Shown one piece after another: positions 48,272-57,288 of a stretch of 64,000 nt of DNA (position 1 is its first letter; each line of letters opens with the position of its first letter). This DNA comes from CAZQFV01 sp964592645. Lineage in GTDB: Bacteria > Chloroflexota > Chloroflexia > DTKN01. Where the stretch lies: the NCBI GenBank assembly GCA_964592645.1, contig CAZQFV010000004.1:124001-188000 (forward strand). Reading direction: 5' to 3'. The notes under the pieces were generated by a model. It was not told the origin of the DNA, ran no database searches, and saw nothing but the letters and a program-made list of their open reading frames with translations. The position numbers were made by a program, and so were the translations under genes.

Positions 48272-50086
48272 ATGCAAGGTTGGACCCGCCGTATCCTGGA
48301 AATCGACCTGGGCAGCGGCGCGATCAACACGCGGCCGCTCGACATGGAGATGGCCCGTCTCTTCCTGGGCGGGCGCGGGCTGGGCGGGCGGCTGCTGTGG
48401 GATATGGTCGGGCCGGGGGTGGACCCGCTGGCCCCGGCGAACGCGCTCATCTTTGCCACCGGGCCGCTGACGGCCACCGGCGCCCCGACATCGAACCGCT
48501 TCAGCGTCAGCACCAAGAGCCCGCTGACGGGGACCATCCTCGACGCCAACAGCGGCGGGTGGTGGGGGATGTTCCTGAAACGCGCCGGCTACGACGCGCT
48601 GATCGTCCGCGGGCAGGCCGGCCGGCCGGTCTGGGTGGAGATCACGGGGGACCGAGTCCAGATTCACGACGCCACCTCGCTGTGGGGGCAGACGGTTTCG
48701 GCGACGACGGCGGCCCTGGAGCGCGGCGCGGGGCGTCGCAGCGTGCTGTGCATCGGGCCGGCCGGCGAGAACCTGGTGCGCATCGCGGCGATCATGAACG
48801 ACGGCTCGCGGGCGCTGGCCCGCGGCGGGCCCGGCGCCGTGATGGGCAGCAAGCGGCTAAAGGCGATCACCGTGAGCGGGACGCAGAAGAACGTGCCGGC
48901 CGACGCCGAACGTTTCCGCTTCCTGCTCTACGAGATCGGCAAGATGCTGCGGGCCAACCCGATCACCTCGCAGGCCCTGCCGGAGTTCGGCACCGCCGTG
49001 CTGATGAACGTGGTCAACGTCATCGGCGCGCTGCCGACGCGCAACTTCCAAGAGAGCCAGTTCGCCGGGGCGGAGCGGATCGGCGGCGAGTGGATGGCGG
49101 AGCACCTCTTGGTGGGCCGCAAGGCCTGCTGGGCCTGCCCCATCGCCTGCGCGCGGCGGACGCGCACGGCCCACGGCCAGGGCGAGGGGCCGGAGTACGA
49201 AACGGCCTGGGCGTTCGGCGCGCAGTGCGGCATCGACGACCTGGAGGCCATCGCCGAGGCGGGCTACCTGTGCAACGAGTTGGGGCTGGACACCATCTCC
49301 ACCGGCTCGACCATCGCCTGCGCTATGGAGTTGGCCGAGCGCGGCATCCTCTCAAGCGACCTGCGCTTTGGCCGCGCCGACCTACTCCCGGGGGTACTGC
49401 GCGACATCGCCGAGCGCCGCGGCCTGGGCGACAAGCTGGCCGAGGGCTCCTTCCGTTTCGCTGCCGCCCACGGCGCCCCGCACCTCTCGATGAGCGTCAA
49501 GAAGCTGGAGATGCCGGCCTACGACCCCCGCGGCATGCAGGGCCAGGGGCTGCTCTATGCCACCTCCAACCGCGGCGCCTGCCACATGCGCGGCAATATG
49601 CTCGGCCCCGAAGTGTTGGCCCTGCCGCGCCTCCTGGACCGTTTCGCCACCCAGGGCAAGGCCGGGATCGTCGCCATCCACCAGAACGAGGCCGCCGCCG
49701 TGGACAGCCTGGTGGCCTGCCGCTTCCTGGAGATGGCCGTCGGCAGCGAGCACCTGGCCCGGCTGCTCACCGCCGTCACCGCCATCCCCTGCACGGCCGA
49801 GGACCTGCTGCGCGTCGGCGAACGCGCCTGGAACCTGGAGCGGCTGTACAACCTGCGCGAGGGCTTCACCCGCGCCGACGACACCCTGCCCCGGCGGCTG
49901 CTGGAGGAGCCGGTGCCGGCGGGCCCCAGCGCCGGCCACACCGTGCGCCTGGCCCCTATGCTCGAGGAGTACTACGAGTTCCGCGGATGGGACCCAGAGG
50001 GGGTCCCCACCGCCGCCAGGCGGCAGATGCTGCAGCTATCGGACCTGGACAAGAGGGCAGACCATGGTCGATCAGCGCCTGTATGA
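48272..50086 (+). CDS. aor: aldehyde:ferredoxin oxidoreductase (tungsten-type)
   Basis: 604 residues. N-terminal pterin-binding domain (TRRILEIDLGSGAI, LGGRGLGGRLLWDM, SNRFSVSTKSPLTG, GGWWGMFLKRAGYDALIV) and an Fe4S4 site: CWACPIAC for three Cys plus DSLVACRF for the fourth. The family oxidises aldehydes to acids with ferredoxin, using tungsten or molybdenum bis-pterin, and is oxygen-sensitive. Ends overlapping the aldolase gene by 23 bases, so the two are coupled. A FecCD-type importer follows. Confidence 0.94.
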   Translation: MQGWTRRILEIDLGSGAINTRPLDMEMARLFLGGRGLGGRLLWDMVGPGVDPLAPANALIFATGPLTATGAPTSNRFSVSTKSPLTGTILDANSGGWWGMFLKRAGYDALIVRGQAGRPVWVEITGDRVQIHDATSLWGQTVSATTAALERGAGRRSVLCIGPAGENLVRIAAIMNDGSRALARGGPGAVMGSKRLKAITVSGTQKNVPADAERFRFLLYEIGKMLRANPITSQALPEFGTAVLMNVVNVIGALPTRNFQESQFAGAERIGGEWMAEHLLVGRKACWACPIACARRTRTAHGQGEGPEYETAWAFGAQCGIDDLEAIAEAGYLCNELGLDTISTGSTIACAMELAERGILSSDLRFGRADLLPGVLRDIAERRGLGDKLAEGSFRFAAAHGAPHLSMSVKKLEMPAYDPRGMQGQGLLYATSNRGACHMRGNMLGPEVLALPRLLDRFATQGKAGIVAIHQNEAAAVDSLVACRFLEMAVGSEHLARLLTAVTAIPCTAEDLLRVGERAWNLERLYNLREGFTRADDTLPRRLLEEPVPAGPSAGHTVRLAPMLEEYYEFRGWDPEGVPTAARRQMLQLSDLDKRADHGRSAPV

Positions 50087-50675
50087 GGAGTTCCGCGACA
50101 TCGGCCGGGACATCTACCTCGGCGGGCTGACCAGCACGCACGGCGGCAACATGAGCGTGCGCCTCGGCAACCGCATCGTCATCAAGCGGCGCGGCGCCCA
50201 GCTTGGCCGGCTGAAGATGGAAGACCTGGTGGTGACCGGCCTCTACAGCAAGGACAGCGGCATCACCCGCGCCAGCACCGAGTTGATCGTCCACCGCGCC
50301 ATCTACCAGCGCACCTCGGCCCTGGCCGTCATCCACACCCACCCGCGCACGGCCATCGCCCTGAGCCTCAGCCGCGAGGAAATCATCCCCATCGACAACG
50401 AGGGCTCCTACCTGCTGCACAAGGTGCCGGTAGTGGCCGCCGAGTACGCCTCCGGCTCCCAGGAGATGGCCGACCTGGTGGCCGAGACGCTGCGCGAGTA
50501 CAAGGTGATGATGGTGCGCGGACACGGCGCCTTTGCCATCGGCCAGACGCTGGAGGAGGCCCTGCACTGGACCTCCTGCCTGGAGGAAGCCTGCGACATC
50601 ATCCTGGAGGCCAAGCTGCTGGGCGAGGAGCGTATCGAGTACCGTAGACACAGCGAAGGGTACAAGGGGTGGTGA
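50064..50675 (+). CDS. class II aldolase/adducin-family protein
   Basis: 203 residues. Zn site HTHPR plus the third His in RGHGAFA; catalytic Glu in STELIVHRAIY; substrate loop LTSTHGGNMSVR. Similar to L-fuculose-phosphate aldolase and related enzymes that split sugar phosphates into dihydroxyacetone phosphate and an aldehyde. With the oxidoreductase upstream, the pair may cleave a substrate and oxidise the aldehyde released. The true substrate is not evident. Confidence 0.9.
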   Translation: MVDQRLYEEFRDIGRDIYLGGLTSTHGGNMSVRLGNRIVIKRRGAQLGRLKMEDLVVTGLYSKDSGITRASTELIVHRAIYQRTSALAVIHTHPRTAIALSLSREEIIPIDNEGSYLLHKVPVVAAEYASGSQEMADLVAETLREYKVMMVRGHGAFAIGQTLEEALHWTSCLEEACDIILEAKLLGEERIEYRRHSEGYKGW

Positions 50676-50694
50676 TCACTGGCAGGAGGGCCGC

Positions 50695-51768
50695 GTGAAA
50701 CACTGTGCTGTCTTGACGATGCTGATGCTCCTGGGTATCCTGGCGGCCTGCGGCGCGGTGACGCCGGGGAGCAGCCCGCCGGCCGGCATCACCGTCGGCG
50801 ATGCGCTAGGACGCACCGTGACGCTGCCGCGGCTGCCGCAGCGCCTGGCCACGGCCGGCCGCGGGGTCTTTATGCTCAACGACGCCCTCTACCTCTTCCC
50901 CGAGGCCCCCGCGCGGCTGGTGGCCCTGGGCCGGGCCGGCCAGGAGATCCAGGCCTTTCTGGCGCTCGTGGATCCCACGGTGGGCGACAAGACCCTGTTC
51001 GAGGTCCAGGTCGGCGCCGAGCAGATTGCCCCCGTCCAGCCCGACCTGGTGGTGTTGAAGAGCTACATGGCCGAGAGCCTGGGCCAGCCGCTCCAGGCGC
51101 TCGGCATCCCGGTGGTCTACCTGGACCTGGAGCAGCCGGAACAGTACGGGCGCGACCTGCGCATCCTGGGGCAGGTACTGGGCAACGAGGAGCGGGCGCG
51201 GGAGCTGGCCGGCTACTATGCGGCGCAGTTGCAGCGGGTGGAGGGGGCGCTGCGAGGGCTGCCGCCGGATGAGCGGCCACGGGTGCTGCTGCTGCAGTAC
51301 AGCGAGAGCGGCGGCGCCGGGGCCTGGTCTATCCCGCCGGCCGGCTGGATCCAGGCGACGCTGGTGGAGCGGGCCGGCGGCATCGCCGTGTGGAAGGAGG
51401 CCTCTCCCGGCGGCGGTTGGACGGCGGTGAACCTGGAGCAGGTGGCGGCCTGGAACCCCGATTGGATCATGGTCATCCAGTACACCGGGGATGCCGCCCA
51501 GACCCTGGCGCGCCTGGAGCAGGATGCCCAATGGCGGGCGCTGCGGGCGACACAGGCCGGCCGGCTGGTGGCCTTTCCCAAGGACTTTGTCAGCTGGGAC
51601 CAGCCGGACCCGCGCTGGCCCCTGGGCCTGATCTGGTTGGCGGGGAAACTGCACCCCCAGGAGTTCCCGGTAGACATGGAGCAAGAGGTCGTGCAATTCT
51701 ATCGCCAGATGTATCGCCTGGACGAGGGGATAATCCGCGCCCAGATACTACCCCGTATCCGGTGGTGA
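50695..51768 (+). CDS. FecB/BtuF-type ABC transporter substrate-binding lipoprotein
   Basis: 357 residues. GTG start after GGAGGG; lipobox ILAACGA; then the helical-backbone binding fold: DALGRTVTLPRLPQRLA, PDLVVLKSYMAES, ALGIPVVYLDLE, and PRVLLLQYSE. Class III binding proteins carry siderophores, haem, cobalamin or molybdate/tungstate. Position 19 bases after the aldolase in an oxidoreductase operon makes a molybdate/tungstate or other metal-cofactor role plausible. Confidence 0.88.
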   Translation: MKHCAVLTMLMLLGILAACGAVTPGSSPPAGITVGDALGRTVTLPRLPQRLATAGRGVFMLNDALYLFPEAPARLVALGRAGQEIQAFLALVDPTVGDKTLFEVQVGAEQIAPVQPDLVVLKSYMAESLGQPLQALGIPVVYLDLEQPEQYGRDLRILGQVLGNEERARELAGYYAAQLQRVEGALRGLPPDERPRVLLLQYSESGGAGAWSIPPAGWIQATLVERAGGIAVWKEASPGGGWTAVNLEQVAAWNPDWIMVIQYTGDAAQTLARLEQDAQWRALRATQAGRLVAFPKDFVSWDQPDPRWPLGLIWLAGKLHPQEFPVDMEQEVVQFYRQMYRLDEGIIRAQILPRIRW

Positions 51769-51770
51769 TG

Positions 51771-51858
51771 GGCGATTGTGGATTTGCGATTTGCGATTGG
51801 GTGGTTCGAGAATACACCAGGCCCATCGAGGATCGGCAATCGGAAATCGAAAATCGCC
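51771..51858. repeat. heptad-repeat hairpin before the FecCD permease
   Basis: Left arm from 51771: GGCGATT GTGGATT TGCGATT TGCGATTG. Right arm 51837-51858: CAATCGG AAATCGA AAATCGCC. They pair if one 7-base unit bulges. It fills nearly the whole gap between the binding-protein stop and the permease ribosome site. Confidence 0.65.
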
Positions 51859-51879
51859 AACGGTCCCAGGAGAATCCAC

Positions 51880-52860
51880 TTGCGCCATTCTTGGATCGCG
51901 CTGCTCGTCGTGCTGCTGCTCCTCCTGGCCGCGTCGCTCTTCCTGGGCCGCTACCCGGCGGCCCCGGGGATGGCCCCGGCGACGCTGCTGCAAGACGAGC
52001 TGGCGCAGAAGCTGGTGCTGAACCTGCGCCTGCCCCGCATCCTGGCCGCCTGCCTGCTGGGGATGGCCCTGGGCGCCGCCGGCACGGTGCTGCAGATGGT
52101 CCTGCGCAACCCGCTGGTCGAGCCGGGGTTCCTCGGCGTATCGACCGGGGCCACCTTCGGCGCGGCCCTGGGTATCCTCTTCCTGGCAGGGATACCCGGG
52201 GCCACGCAGTTCCTGGCGGCGCTCTGCGCCGGCCTGGGGCTGCTCCTGTCGCACAGCCTGGCCCGCGCCATACGCTACGGCGGCTGGGTGTTGCGGCTCA
52301 TACTGGCCGGGATCGCCGTCTCGGCGCTCTTCTCCGCGGGCGTCGGCCTGCTGAAGTACATGGCCGACCCGCTGACCCAACTGCCGGACATCGTCTTCTG
52401 GACGTTGGGCGGGCTGGGGCGGGCCAACTGGGGCGCGTTACTGGCCATCCTTCCGCTGACGGCGGCCGGCCTGACGCTGATCCTGCTGCTGCGCTGGCGG
52501 CTGAACCTGCTCTCGCTCCAGGACGAGACGGCCTTCTCGCTGGGCACGGCCCCGGCGCGGGAGCGAGCGCTGCTCCTGGGAGCGGCCGTCGCCGCCACCG
52601 CCGCCGTCATATCCCTGTCCGGCAACGTGGCCTGGATCGGGCTGATCGTCCCGCACATGGCCCGCCGGCTGGTCGGCGCCGACGCCCGGCGGTCCCTGCC
52701 GGCCGCGCTGCTGCTGGGAGCGATCCTGGCCCTGCTCTGCGACGACCTGGCCCGCACCCTCTTGCCCGGCGAGATCCCGCTGGGCATCCTCACCGCCCTG
52801 CTGGGGGCGCTGGTCTTTCTGCTGCTGATGTCCTGGCGCCCGCCGGAGACCGCACGATGA
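51880..52860 (+). CDS. FecCD-family ABC permease
   Basis: 326 residues with about nine or ten membrane segments. RLPRILAACLLGMALGAAGT and QMVLRNPLVEPGFLGVSTGA are family signatures; GNVAWIGLIVPHMARRLVG precedes the last helices and GEIPLGILTALLG is the ATPase-contact end. I chose TTG 51880, 7 bases after AGGAG; an ATG at 51778 would translate the heptad repeat. Confidence 0.92.
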   Translation: MRHSWIALLVVLLLLLAASLFLGRYPAAPGMAPATLLQDELAQKLVLNLRLPRILAACLLGMALGAAGTVLQMVLRNPLVEPGFLGVSTGATFGAALGILFLAGIPGATQFLAALCAGLGLLLSHSLARAIRYGGWVLRLILAGIAVSALFSAGVGLLKYMADPLTQLPDIVFWTLGGLGRANWGALLAILPLTAAGLTLILLLRWRLNLLSLQDETAFSLGTAPARERALLLGAAVAATAAVISLSGNVAWIGLIVPHMARRLVGADARRSLPAALLLGAILALLCDDLARTLLPGEIPLGILTALLGALVFLLLMSWRPPETAR

Positions 52861-53633
52861 GCGCCGAGATGCTGGTGGAGCTGGCCGACATCCATTTCCG
52901 CTACCCAGGGCAGCGCCGGGAGGCCCTGCAGGGGGTCGGCCTGAGCCTGCCCACGGGCACGATCACCGCCCTGCTGGGGCCCAACGGGGCCGGCAAGACC
53001 AGCCTGCTCCTGGTGATCCTGGGGCTGCTGCGGCCGCAGCGGGGGCAGGTGCACCTGGCCGGCCGGCCCGGCAGCAGCTACACGCGCCCGGAGATGGGCC
53101 GGCTCATCGGCCTGGTGCCGCAGTCCGAGCACATCCCATTTGCCATAAGTGTCCGCGACTATGTCCTGCTGGGCCGCGCCCCCTACCTGCACCCCCTGGA
53201 GCTGCCCGGGGCCGCCGACCGCCAGGCCGCCCAGGAGGCGCTCGCCGCCGTCGGCGCGGAGCACCTGGCGGGGCGGCCCATCAACGCCCTGAGCGGCGGC
53301 GAGCAGCAACTGGCCATGCTGTCCCGCGCCCTGGTCCAGCAGCCGCGCCTGCTCCTGCTGGACGAGCCCACCGCCCACCTGGACCTGGGCAACCGCGCCC
53401 ACATCCTGGCGCTGATGCGCGGGCTGCGCGACCGCGGCCTGACCATCGCCTTCTGCACCCATGACCCCCAGGCCGCCGCGCTCTGCGCCGACCGCATCGT
53501 GTTGCTGCGCGGCGGCCGGGTCCTGGCGACCGGCGCGCTACAAGAGACGCTGACGGGCGAGGTGCTGACGGAAACCTACGGCGTCCCCGTGGAGGTAGCA
53601 GAGTTCCAGGGACACCGCATCATCGTGGCCTGA
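52857..53633 (+). CDS. FecE/BtuD-type ABC ATPase
   Basis: 258 residues: GPNGAGKTSLLLV Walker A, GLVPQSEHIPFAISVRDYVL Q-loop region, LSGGEQQLAMLSRAL signature, LLLLDEPTAHLD Walker B, FCTHDPQ switch His. Coupled to the permease by ATGA. Completes the importer. Confidence 0.94.
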   Translation: MSAEMLVELADIHFRYPGQRREALQGVGLSLPTGTITALLGPNGAGKTSLLLVILGLLRPQRGQVHLAGRPGSSYTRPEMGRLIGLVPQSEHIPFAISVRDYVLLGRAPYLHPLELPGAADRQAAQEALAAVGAEHLAGRPINALSGGEQQLAMLSRALVQQPRLLLLDEPTAHLDLGNRAHILALMRGLRDRGLTIAFCTHDPQAAALCADRIVLLRGGRVLATGALQETLTGEVLTETYGVPVEVAEFQGHRIIVA

Positions 53634-53704
53634 CAGCTCCTGCCGACGGCGCTCCCGCATGGCGGGTTCCCCCTGAACCGAAACACACACCAAGCTATGC
53701 CAGT

Positions 53705-53733
53705 TTGCGCACTCGCGCAGGTTGTAGTAGAAT
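53705..53733 (+). promoter_or_regulatory. promoter of the nfnA-nfnB operon
   Basis: TTGCGC at 53705-53710, 17 bases, TAGAAT at 53728-53733. Confidence 0.65.
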
Positions 53734-53809
53734 AGCGAGAGCCTGAACCATTCCCGTTCAGCAGAAGGACCCGCGAGGCGTGGTCTAATCCCTCAACGAG
53801 GAGGCAAGG

Positions 53810-54664
53810 ATGTTCAAGATCCTGGAGAAGCGCGACCTAACCCCGGTCTTGCGCGAGTACGTCATGGAGGCCCCCGAGATCGCCCGCAAGGCCCAGCCCG
53901 GCCAGTTCGTCATCGTCCGCCTGGACGAGGAAGGCGAGCGCATCCCGCTGACCATCGGCGACTTTGACCGTTCGCGGGGCACCGTCACCCTAGTCGTGCA
54001 GGAGGTGGGGGCTTCTACGCGGCAGATGGGGCTGCTCAAGGCCGGAGAGTCGATCCGCGACCTGGTGGGCCCGTTGGGCCGGCCGTCCGAGATCGAAAAG
54101 TACGGCACCGTCGTCTGCGTCGGCGGGGGCGTGGGCATTGCCCCCATCTACCCCATCGCCCGGGCGCTGAAGGAAGAGGGCAATACCCTTATCTCGATCA
54201 TCGGCGCGCGCAGCCAGAACCTGCTGTTCTGGGAAGAAAAGGTGCGCGCCATCAGCGACGAGTTGATCGTCTGCACCGACGACGGCTCCTACGGTCGCTT
54301 CGCCCTGGTCACCGCCCCGCTGAAGGAGCTCCTGGAGAACGGCCGCCACGTGGACCTGGTCTTTGCCATCGGGCCGGCCATCATGATGAAGTTCTCCTGC
54401 AAGACGACCCAGCCGTTCGGCGTCAGGACGCTGGTCAGCATCAACTCGATCATGGTCGACGGCACCGGCATGTGCGGGGCCTGCCGCATCTCGGTGGGCG
54501 GCAAGACGCGTTTCGCCTGCGTGGACGGCCCCGATTTCGACGGGCACCAGGTGGACTGGGACCTCCTCCTGGAGCGCCAGCGCCAGTACCTGGAAGAAGA
54601 AAAGGTCGCCGTGGCCAAGTTCGAACACGAGCACCCCGGAGCCTGTTTGAGTCCGGTCAGTTAG
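53810..54664 (+). CDS. nfnA: NfnA-like FAD/[2Fe-2S] subunit of NADH-dependent ferredoxin:NADP oxidoreductase
   Basis: 284 residues. FAD-binding RIPLTIGDFD, NAD-binding VVCVGGGVGIAPIYPIARAL, and a C-terminal [2Fe-2S] site with Cys in GTGMCGACR, FACVDGP. Together with NfnB it bifurcates electrons between NADH, ferredoxin and NADPH in anaerobes. Related proteins are annotated as sulfide dehydrogenase or dihydroorotate dehydrogenase electron-transfer subunits; pairing with nfnB downstream supports NfnA. Confidence 0.9.
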   Translation: MFKILEKRDLTPVLREYVMEAPEIARKAQPGQFVIVRLDEEGERIPLTIGDFDRSRGTVTLVVQEVGASTRQMGLLKAGESIRDLVGPLGRPSEIEKYGTVVCVGGGVGIAPIYPIARALKEEGNTLISIIGARSQNLLFWEEKVRAISDELIVCTDDGSYGRFALVTAPLKELLENGRHVDLVFAIGPAIMMKFSCKTTQPFGVRTLVSINSIMVDGTGMCGACRISVGGKTRFACVDGPDFDGHQVDWDLLLERQRQYLEEEKVAVAKFEHEHPGACLSPVS

Positions 54665-54686
54665 TTCACAGCGCAAGGAGGGCAGG

Positions 54687-55193
54687 ATGGACAAGCCGGC
54701 CGTGCCGTTGTTCTATCGGATGGCGACGATCTTTTCGCTCCTCGTCAGCTTGATCCTGGTAGCGGTGGTAGTTGCATTGCCCTTTGTCCTGCGCCCCATC
54801 CTGGGCAATGTGATGCGGGAACTGGACGGGCTGGAGAACGCCGTCATCCAGACCACGGTTTTCGTAGACCAAGCGATGCCGGTGCGAGATGTGAGCATCG
54901 AGGTGCAGCAGGGGATCACGGTCAAAACGACGGGCGATACCACCATCTCGTGGGCTCCCATCACCTTCTATCCGTCCGGCGGGGGCAGCCTGCCCGGAGG
55001 GGCGAACATCATCCTGCCGCCCGACGTCCGGCTGCCGATCGACTTTGAGAACAACATCGTCATGAGCTCCACCATCCCGGTGAAGCTGGCCATCCCGGTC
55101 GAGATCCCCCTGAAGGATACCCAGGTGGGCACGTTCGCCGCCAACCTGAAAGGGATGCTGGCGCCGATCACGAACCTGTTGGGAATCAAGTGA
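54687..55193 (+). CDS. single-pass membrane protein inserted between nfnA and nfnB
   Basis: 168 residues: a membrane helix at about 10-37 (MATIFSLLVSLILVAVVVAL), a short amphipathic segment, then an extracytoplasmic beta-rich domain (VSIEVQQGITVKTT, IILPPDVRLPIDFENN, IPVKLAIPVEIPLKDT). No Cys, no catalytic motif. CAAGGAGGGC precedes the start, so it is well translated. No role in transhydrogenation is known for such a protein. Confidence 0.75.
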   Translation: MDKPAVPLFYRMATIFSLLVSLILVAVVVALPFVLRPILGNVMRELDGLENAVIQTTVFVDQAMPVRDVSIEVQQGITVKTTGDTTISWAPITFYPSGGGSLPGGANIILPPDVRLPIDFENNIVMSSTIPVKLAIPVEIPLKDTQVGTFAANLKGMLAPITNLLGIK

Positions 55194-55275
55194 TTTTGGA
55201 TTGGCGATTGACGATTTCGGGTTGCGAACCGGGCCGAGCCCTACCCGATGGTCAAAAATCGCAAATCGTAACCGT
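55194..55275. repeat. heptad-repeat stretch before nfnB
   Basis: Units GATTTTG GATTGGC GATTGAC GATTTCG GGTTGCG run from about 55193; complementary AAAAATC GCAAATC GTAACC units lie near 55255-55271. Same class as the other 7-nt-periodic elements. Confidence 0.55.
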
Positions 55276-55289
55276 CAAAGGAGACGAAC

Positions 55290-56699
55290 ATGGCTGTGAA
55301 GCGCGAACGGCAAGAGATGCCCCGCCAGAATCCCAAGGAGCGGGCGCGGAACTTTGACGAGGTCGCCCTGGGCTATACGCCGGAGTTGGCCCTGGCCGAG
55401 GCCGAGCGCTGCTTGTCGTGCAAAAAGCCGACCTGCCGCGAGGGCTGCCCGGTGGAGGTGCGCATCCCCGAGTTCATCATGGCGGTGAAGGAAGGGGATA
55501 TGCTGCGGGCCGTGCGGGAGCTCAAGGCCAAGAACAACCTGCCGGCCATCTGCGGGCGGGTCTGTCCGCAGGAGACGCAGTGCGAGCAGATGTGTGTGCT
55601 GGGGAAGAAACAGCAGCCGGTGGCCATCGGCCGGCTGGAGCGCTACGTGGCCGACTGGGAGCTGGGCAACAAGGTCCCGCCGCCGGAGCTGCCGGCGCCG
55701 ACCGGCAAGAAGGTGGCAGTGGTGGGCTGTGGGCCGGCCGGGCTGACCTGCGCCGGCGACCTGGCCCGCCTGGGCCACGCCGTGACGATCTTTGAGTCGC
55801 TGCACGCGCCGGGCGGCGTGCTGATGTACGGCATCCCCGAGTTCCGCCTGCCCAAACGCATCGTCCATGCCGAGGTCGATTACGTCAGGAGCCTGGGCGT
55901 AGAGATCCGCCTGAACCATGTCATCGGCAAGATCGCCACCCTGGACGAGCTGCTGGAGCAGTACGACACCATCTTCCTGGGCACCGGGGCCGGCCTGCCG
56001 CAGTTCCTGAACATCCCCGGCGAGAACCTGAACGGCGTCTACTCGGCCAACGAGTTCCTGACGCGCACCAACCTGATGAAGGCCTACCTCTTCCCGGAGT
56101 ACGCCACCCCGATCAAGAAAAAGGCCCGCGTGGCCGTGGTCGGTGGGGGCAACGTAGCCATGGACGCGGCCCGCTGCGCGCTGCGCCTGGGCGCCGAGGA
56201 GGTGCACATCGTCTACCGCCGCTCGCGCGAGGAACTGCCGGCGCGGGCCGAGGAAGCGGAGAACGCCGAGGAGGAAGGCATCGAGTTCCGCCTGCTGACC
56301 AACCCGACGCGCATCCTCGGCGACGAACACAACTGGGTCAAGGCTATGGAGTGCCTGCGCATGGAGCTGGGCGAACCCGACGCTTCGGGCCGGCGCCGCC
56401 CCGTCCCCATCCCGGGGTCCGAGTTCGTCACCGAGTACGACCTGGTGGTCATCGCCATCGGCACCAGCCCCAACCCCCTGATCTTTGAGAACATCCAAGG
56501 GCTGGAGCGCACCCGCCACGGCACCGTCGTGGCCGACGAAAAGACGGGCCGAACCACCAAGGACCGCATCTGGGCCGGCGGAGACATTGTCACCGGCGCA
56601 GCCACCGTCATCAGCGCCATGGGCGCCGGCAAGCAGGCCGCCGCCGACATGCACCGCTATATGATGGGCGAACCGGCGCCGGAGCCCTCCACGACATAG
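55290..56699 (+). CDS. nfnB: NfnB-like / NADPH-dependent glutamate synthase small-chain family oxidoreductase
   Basis: 469 residues. N-terminal Fe-S Cys (CLSCKKPTCREGCPV and CGRVCPQETQCEQMC), FAD site VAVVGCGPAGLTCAGDLARL, NADP site VAVVGGGNVAMDAARCAL, closing IWAGGDIVTGAATVISAMGAG. The family includes NfnB and glutamate synthase beta chains; no glutamate synthase large chain is nearby and nfnA is, so NfnB is preferred. AAAGGAGACG precedes the start. Confidence 0.92.
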   Translation: MAVKRERQEMPRQNPKERARNFDEVALGYTPELALAEAERCLSCKKPTCREGCPVEVRIPEFIMAVKEGDMLRAVRELKAKNNLPAICGRVCPQETQCEQMCVLGKKQQPVAIGRLERYVADWELGNKVPPPELPAPTGKKVAVVGCGPAGLTCAGDLARLGHAVTIFESLHAPGGVLMYGIPEFRLPKRIVHAEVDYVRSLGVEIRLNHVIGKIATLDELLEQYDTIFLGTGAGLPQFLNIPGENLNGVYSANEFLTRTNLMKAYLFPEYATPIKKKARVAVVGGGNVAMDAARCALRLGAEEVHIVYRRSREELPARAEEAENAEEEGIEFRLLTNPTRILGDEHNWVKAMECLRMELGEPDASGRRRPVPIPGSEFVTEYDLVVIAIGTSPNPLIFENIQGLERTRHGTVVADEKTGRTTKDRIWAGGDIVTGAATVISAMGAGKQAAADMHRYMMGEPAPEPSTT

Positions 56700-56721
56700 A
56701 GCCGGCTGGCCGGCCATGGCC

Positions 56722-56771
56722 AACAGAAGCCCGGTAGCGCGGAAAGGTCCGCCGGCTACCGGGCTTCTGTT
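56722..56771. terminator. bidirectional terminator between convergent genes
   Basis: AACAGAAGCCCGGTAGC (56722-56738) pairs perfectly over 17 bases with 56755-56771, with an inner GCGG/CCGC. It lies between nfnB and the FTR-rubredoxin gene, which converge. Confidence 0.8.
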
Positions 56772-56781
56772 CCTGCTGGGA

Positions 56782-57288
56782 TCAAAGGAACTTTTCGAAG
56801 CGGTCCTTCCTGGCCTTGCACACGGGGCACACTTCGGGCGGCTCGTCGCGGGCGCAGAGGTAGCCGCAGACGCGGCAGCGCCAGACGGGGTAGGGCAGGC
56901 TCGCCGGAGTCGCCGCGGCAGACTGCGCCCGGGCCTTTTTCCGCGCTTCGGGCGGCAGCCGGCGCTCGGTGATGGACCGCAGCTCCTTCTCCCCCTTGAG
57001 CACGGCGCCGGAGACGTACAGCGCGCAGTAGCAGGCGCCGTGTTCAGCCAGGTCGGGGTCCCGGTAGTCGCAGGGACAGATGATGTCCAGGTCCTCTGCC
57101 TTGACCCCGCTGGCCAGCCGGCAGGGGCAGGCCGGGTAGCCGTAGCGCCGCTGGTTCACCAACAGACCGCGCACCAGGTCTTTGGTGAAGGCTATGTCCG
57201 GGTTCAGGTGATAGCCCCCGGCCTCGGACTCGCGGGCCAGCCGCGCGTAGAGCGCCTCGATCTCTTCAGACTTGGGCTCGTCGTTCAT
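56782..57288 (-). CDS. ferredoxin:thioredoxin reductase catalytic chain fused to rubredoxin
   Basis: 168 residues. The FTR catalytic pattern of three Cys pairs is intact: ACPCRLAS, ICPCDYRD, GACYC, expected to hold a [4Fe-4S] cluster and a redox disulfide. After a linker the C-terminus is a rubredoxin-like domain: WRCRVCGYLC--CPVCKARK. Plain FTR chains are about 110 residues. The fused rubredoxin could feed electrons directly. It overlaps the glutaredoxin gene by four bases, suggesting the glutaredoxin is its disulfide substrate. Confidence 0.92.
   Translation of the reverse strand: MNDEPKSEEIEALYARLARESEAGGYHLNPDIAFTKDLVRGLLVNQRRYGYPACPCRLASGVKAEDLDIICPCDYRDPDLAEHGACYCALYVSGAVLKGEKELRSITERRLPPEARKKARAQSAAATPASLPYPVWRCRVCGYLCARDEPPEVCPVCKARKDRFEKFL

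Noticed and set aside
51778..51879. Longer N-terminus of the FecCD permease from ATG 51778
   Set aside because: It would translate the heptad-repeat hairpin and lacks a ribosome site, whereas TTG 51880 follows AGGAG.
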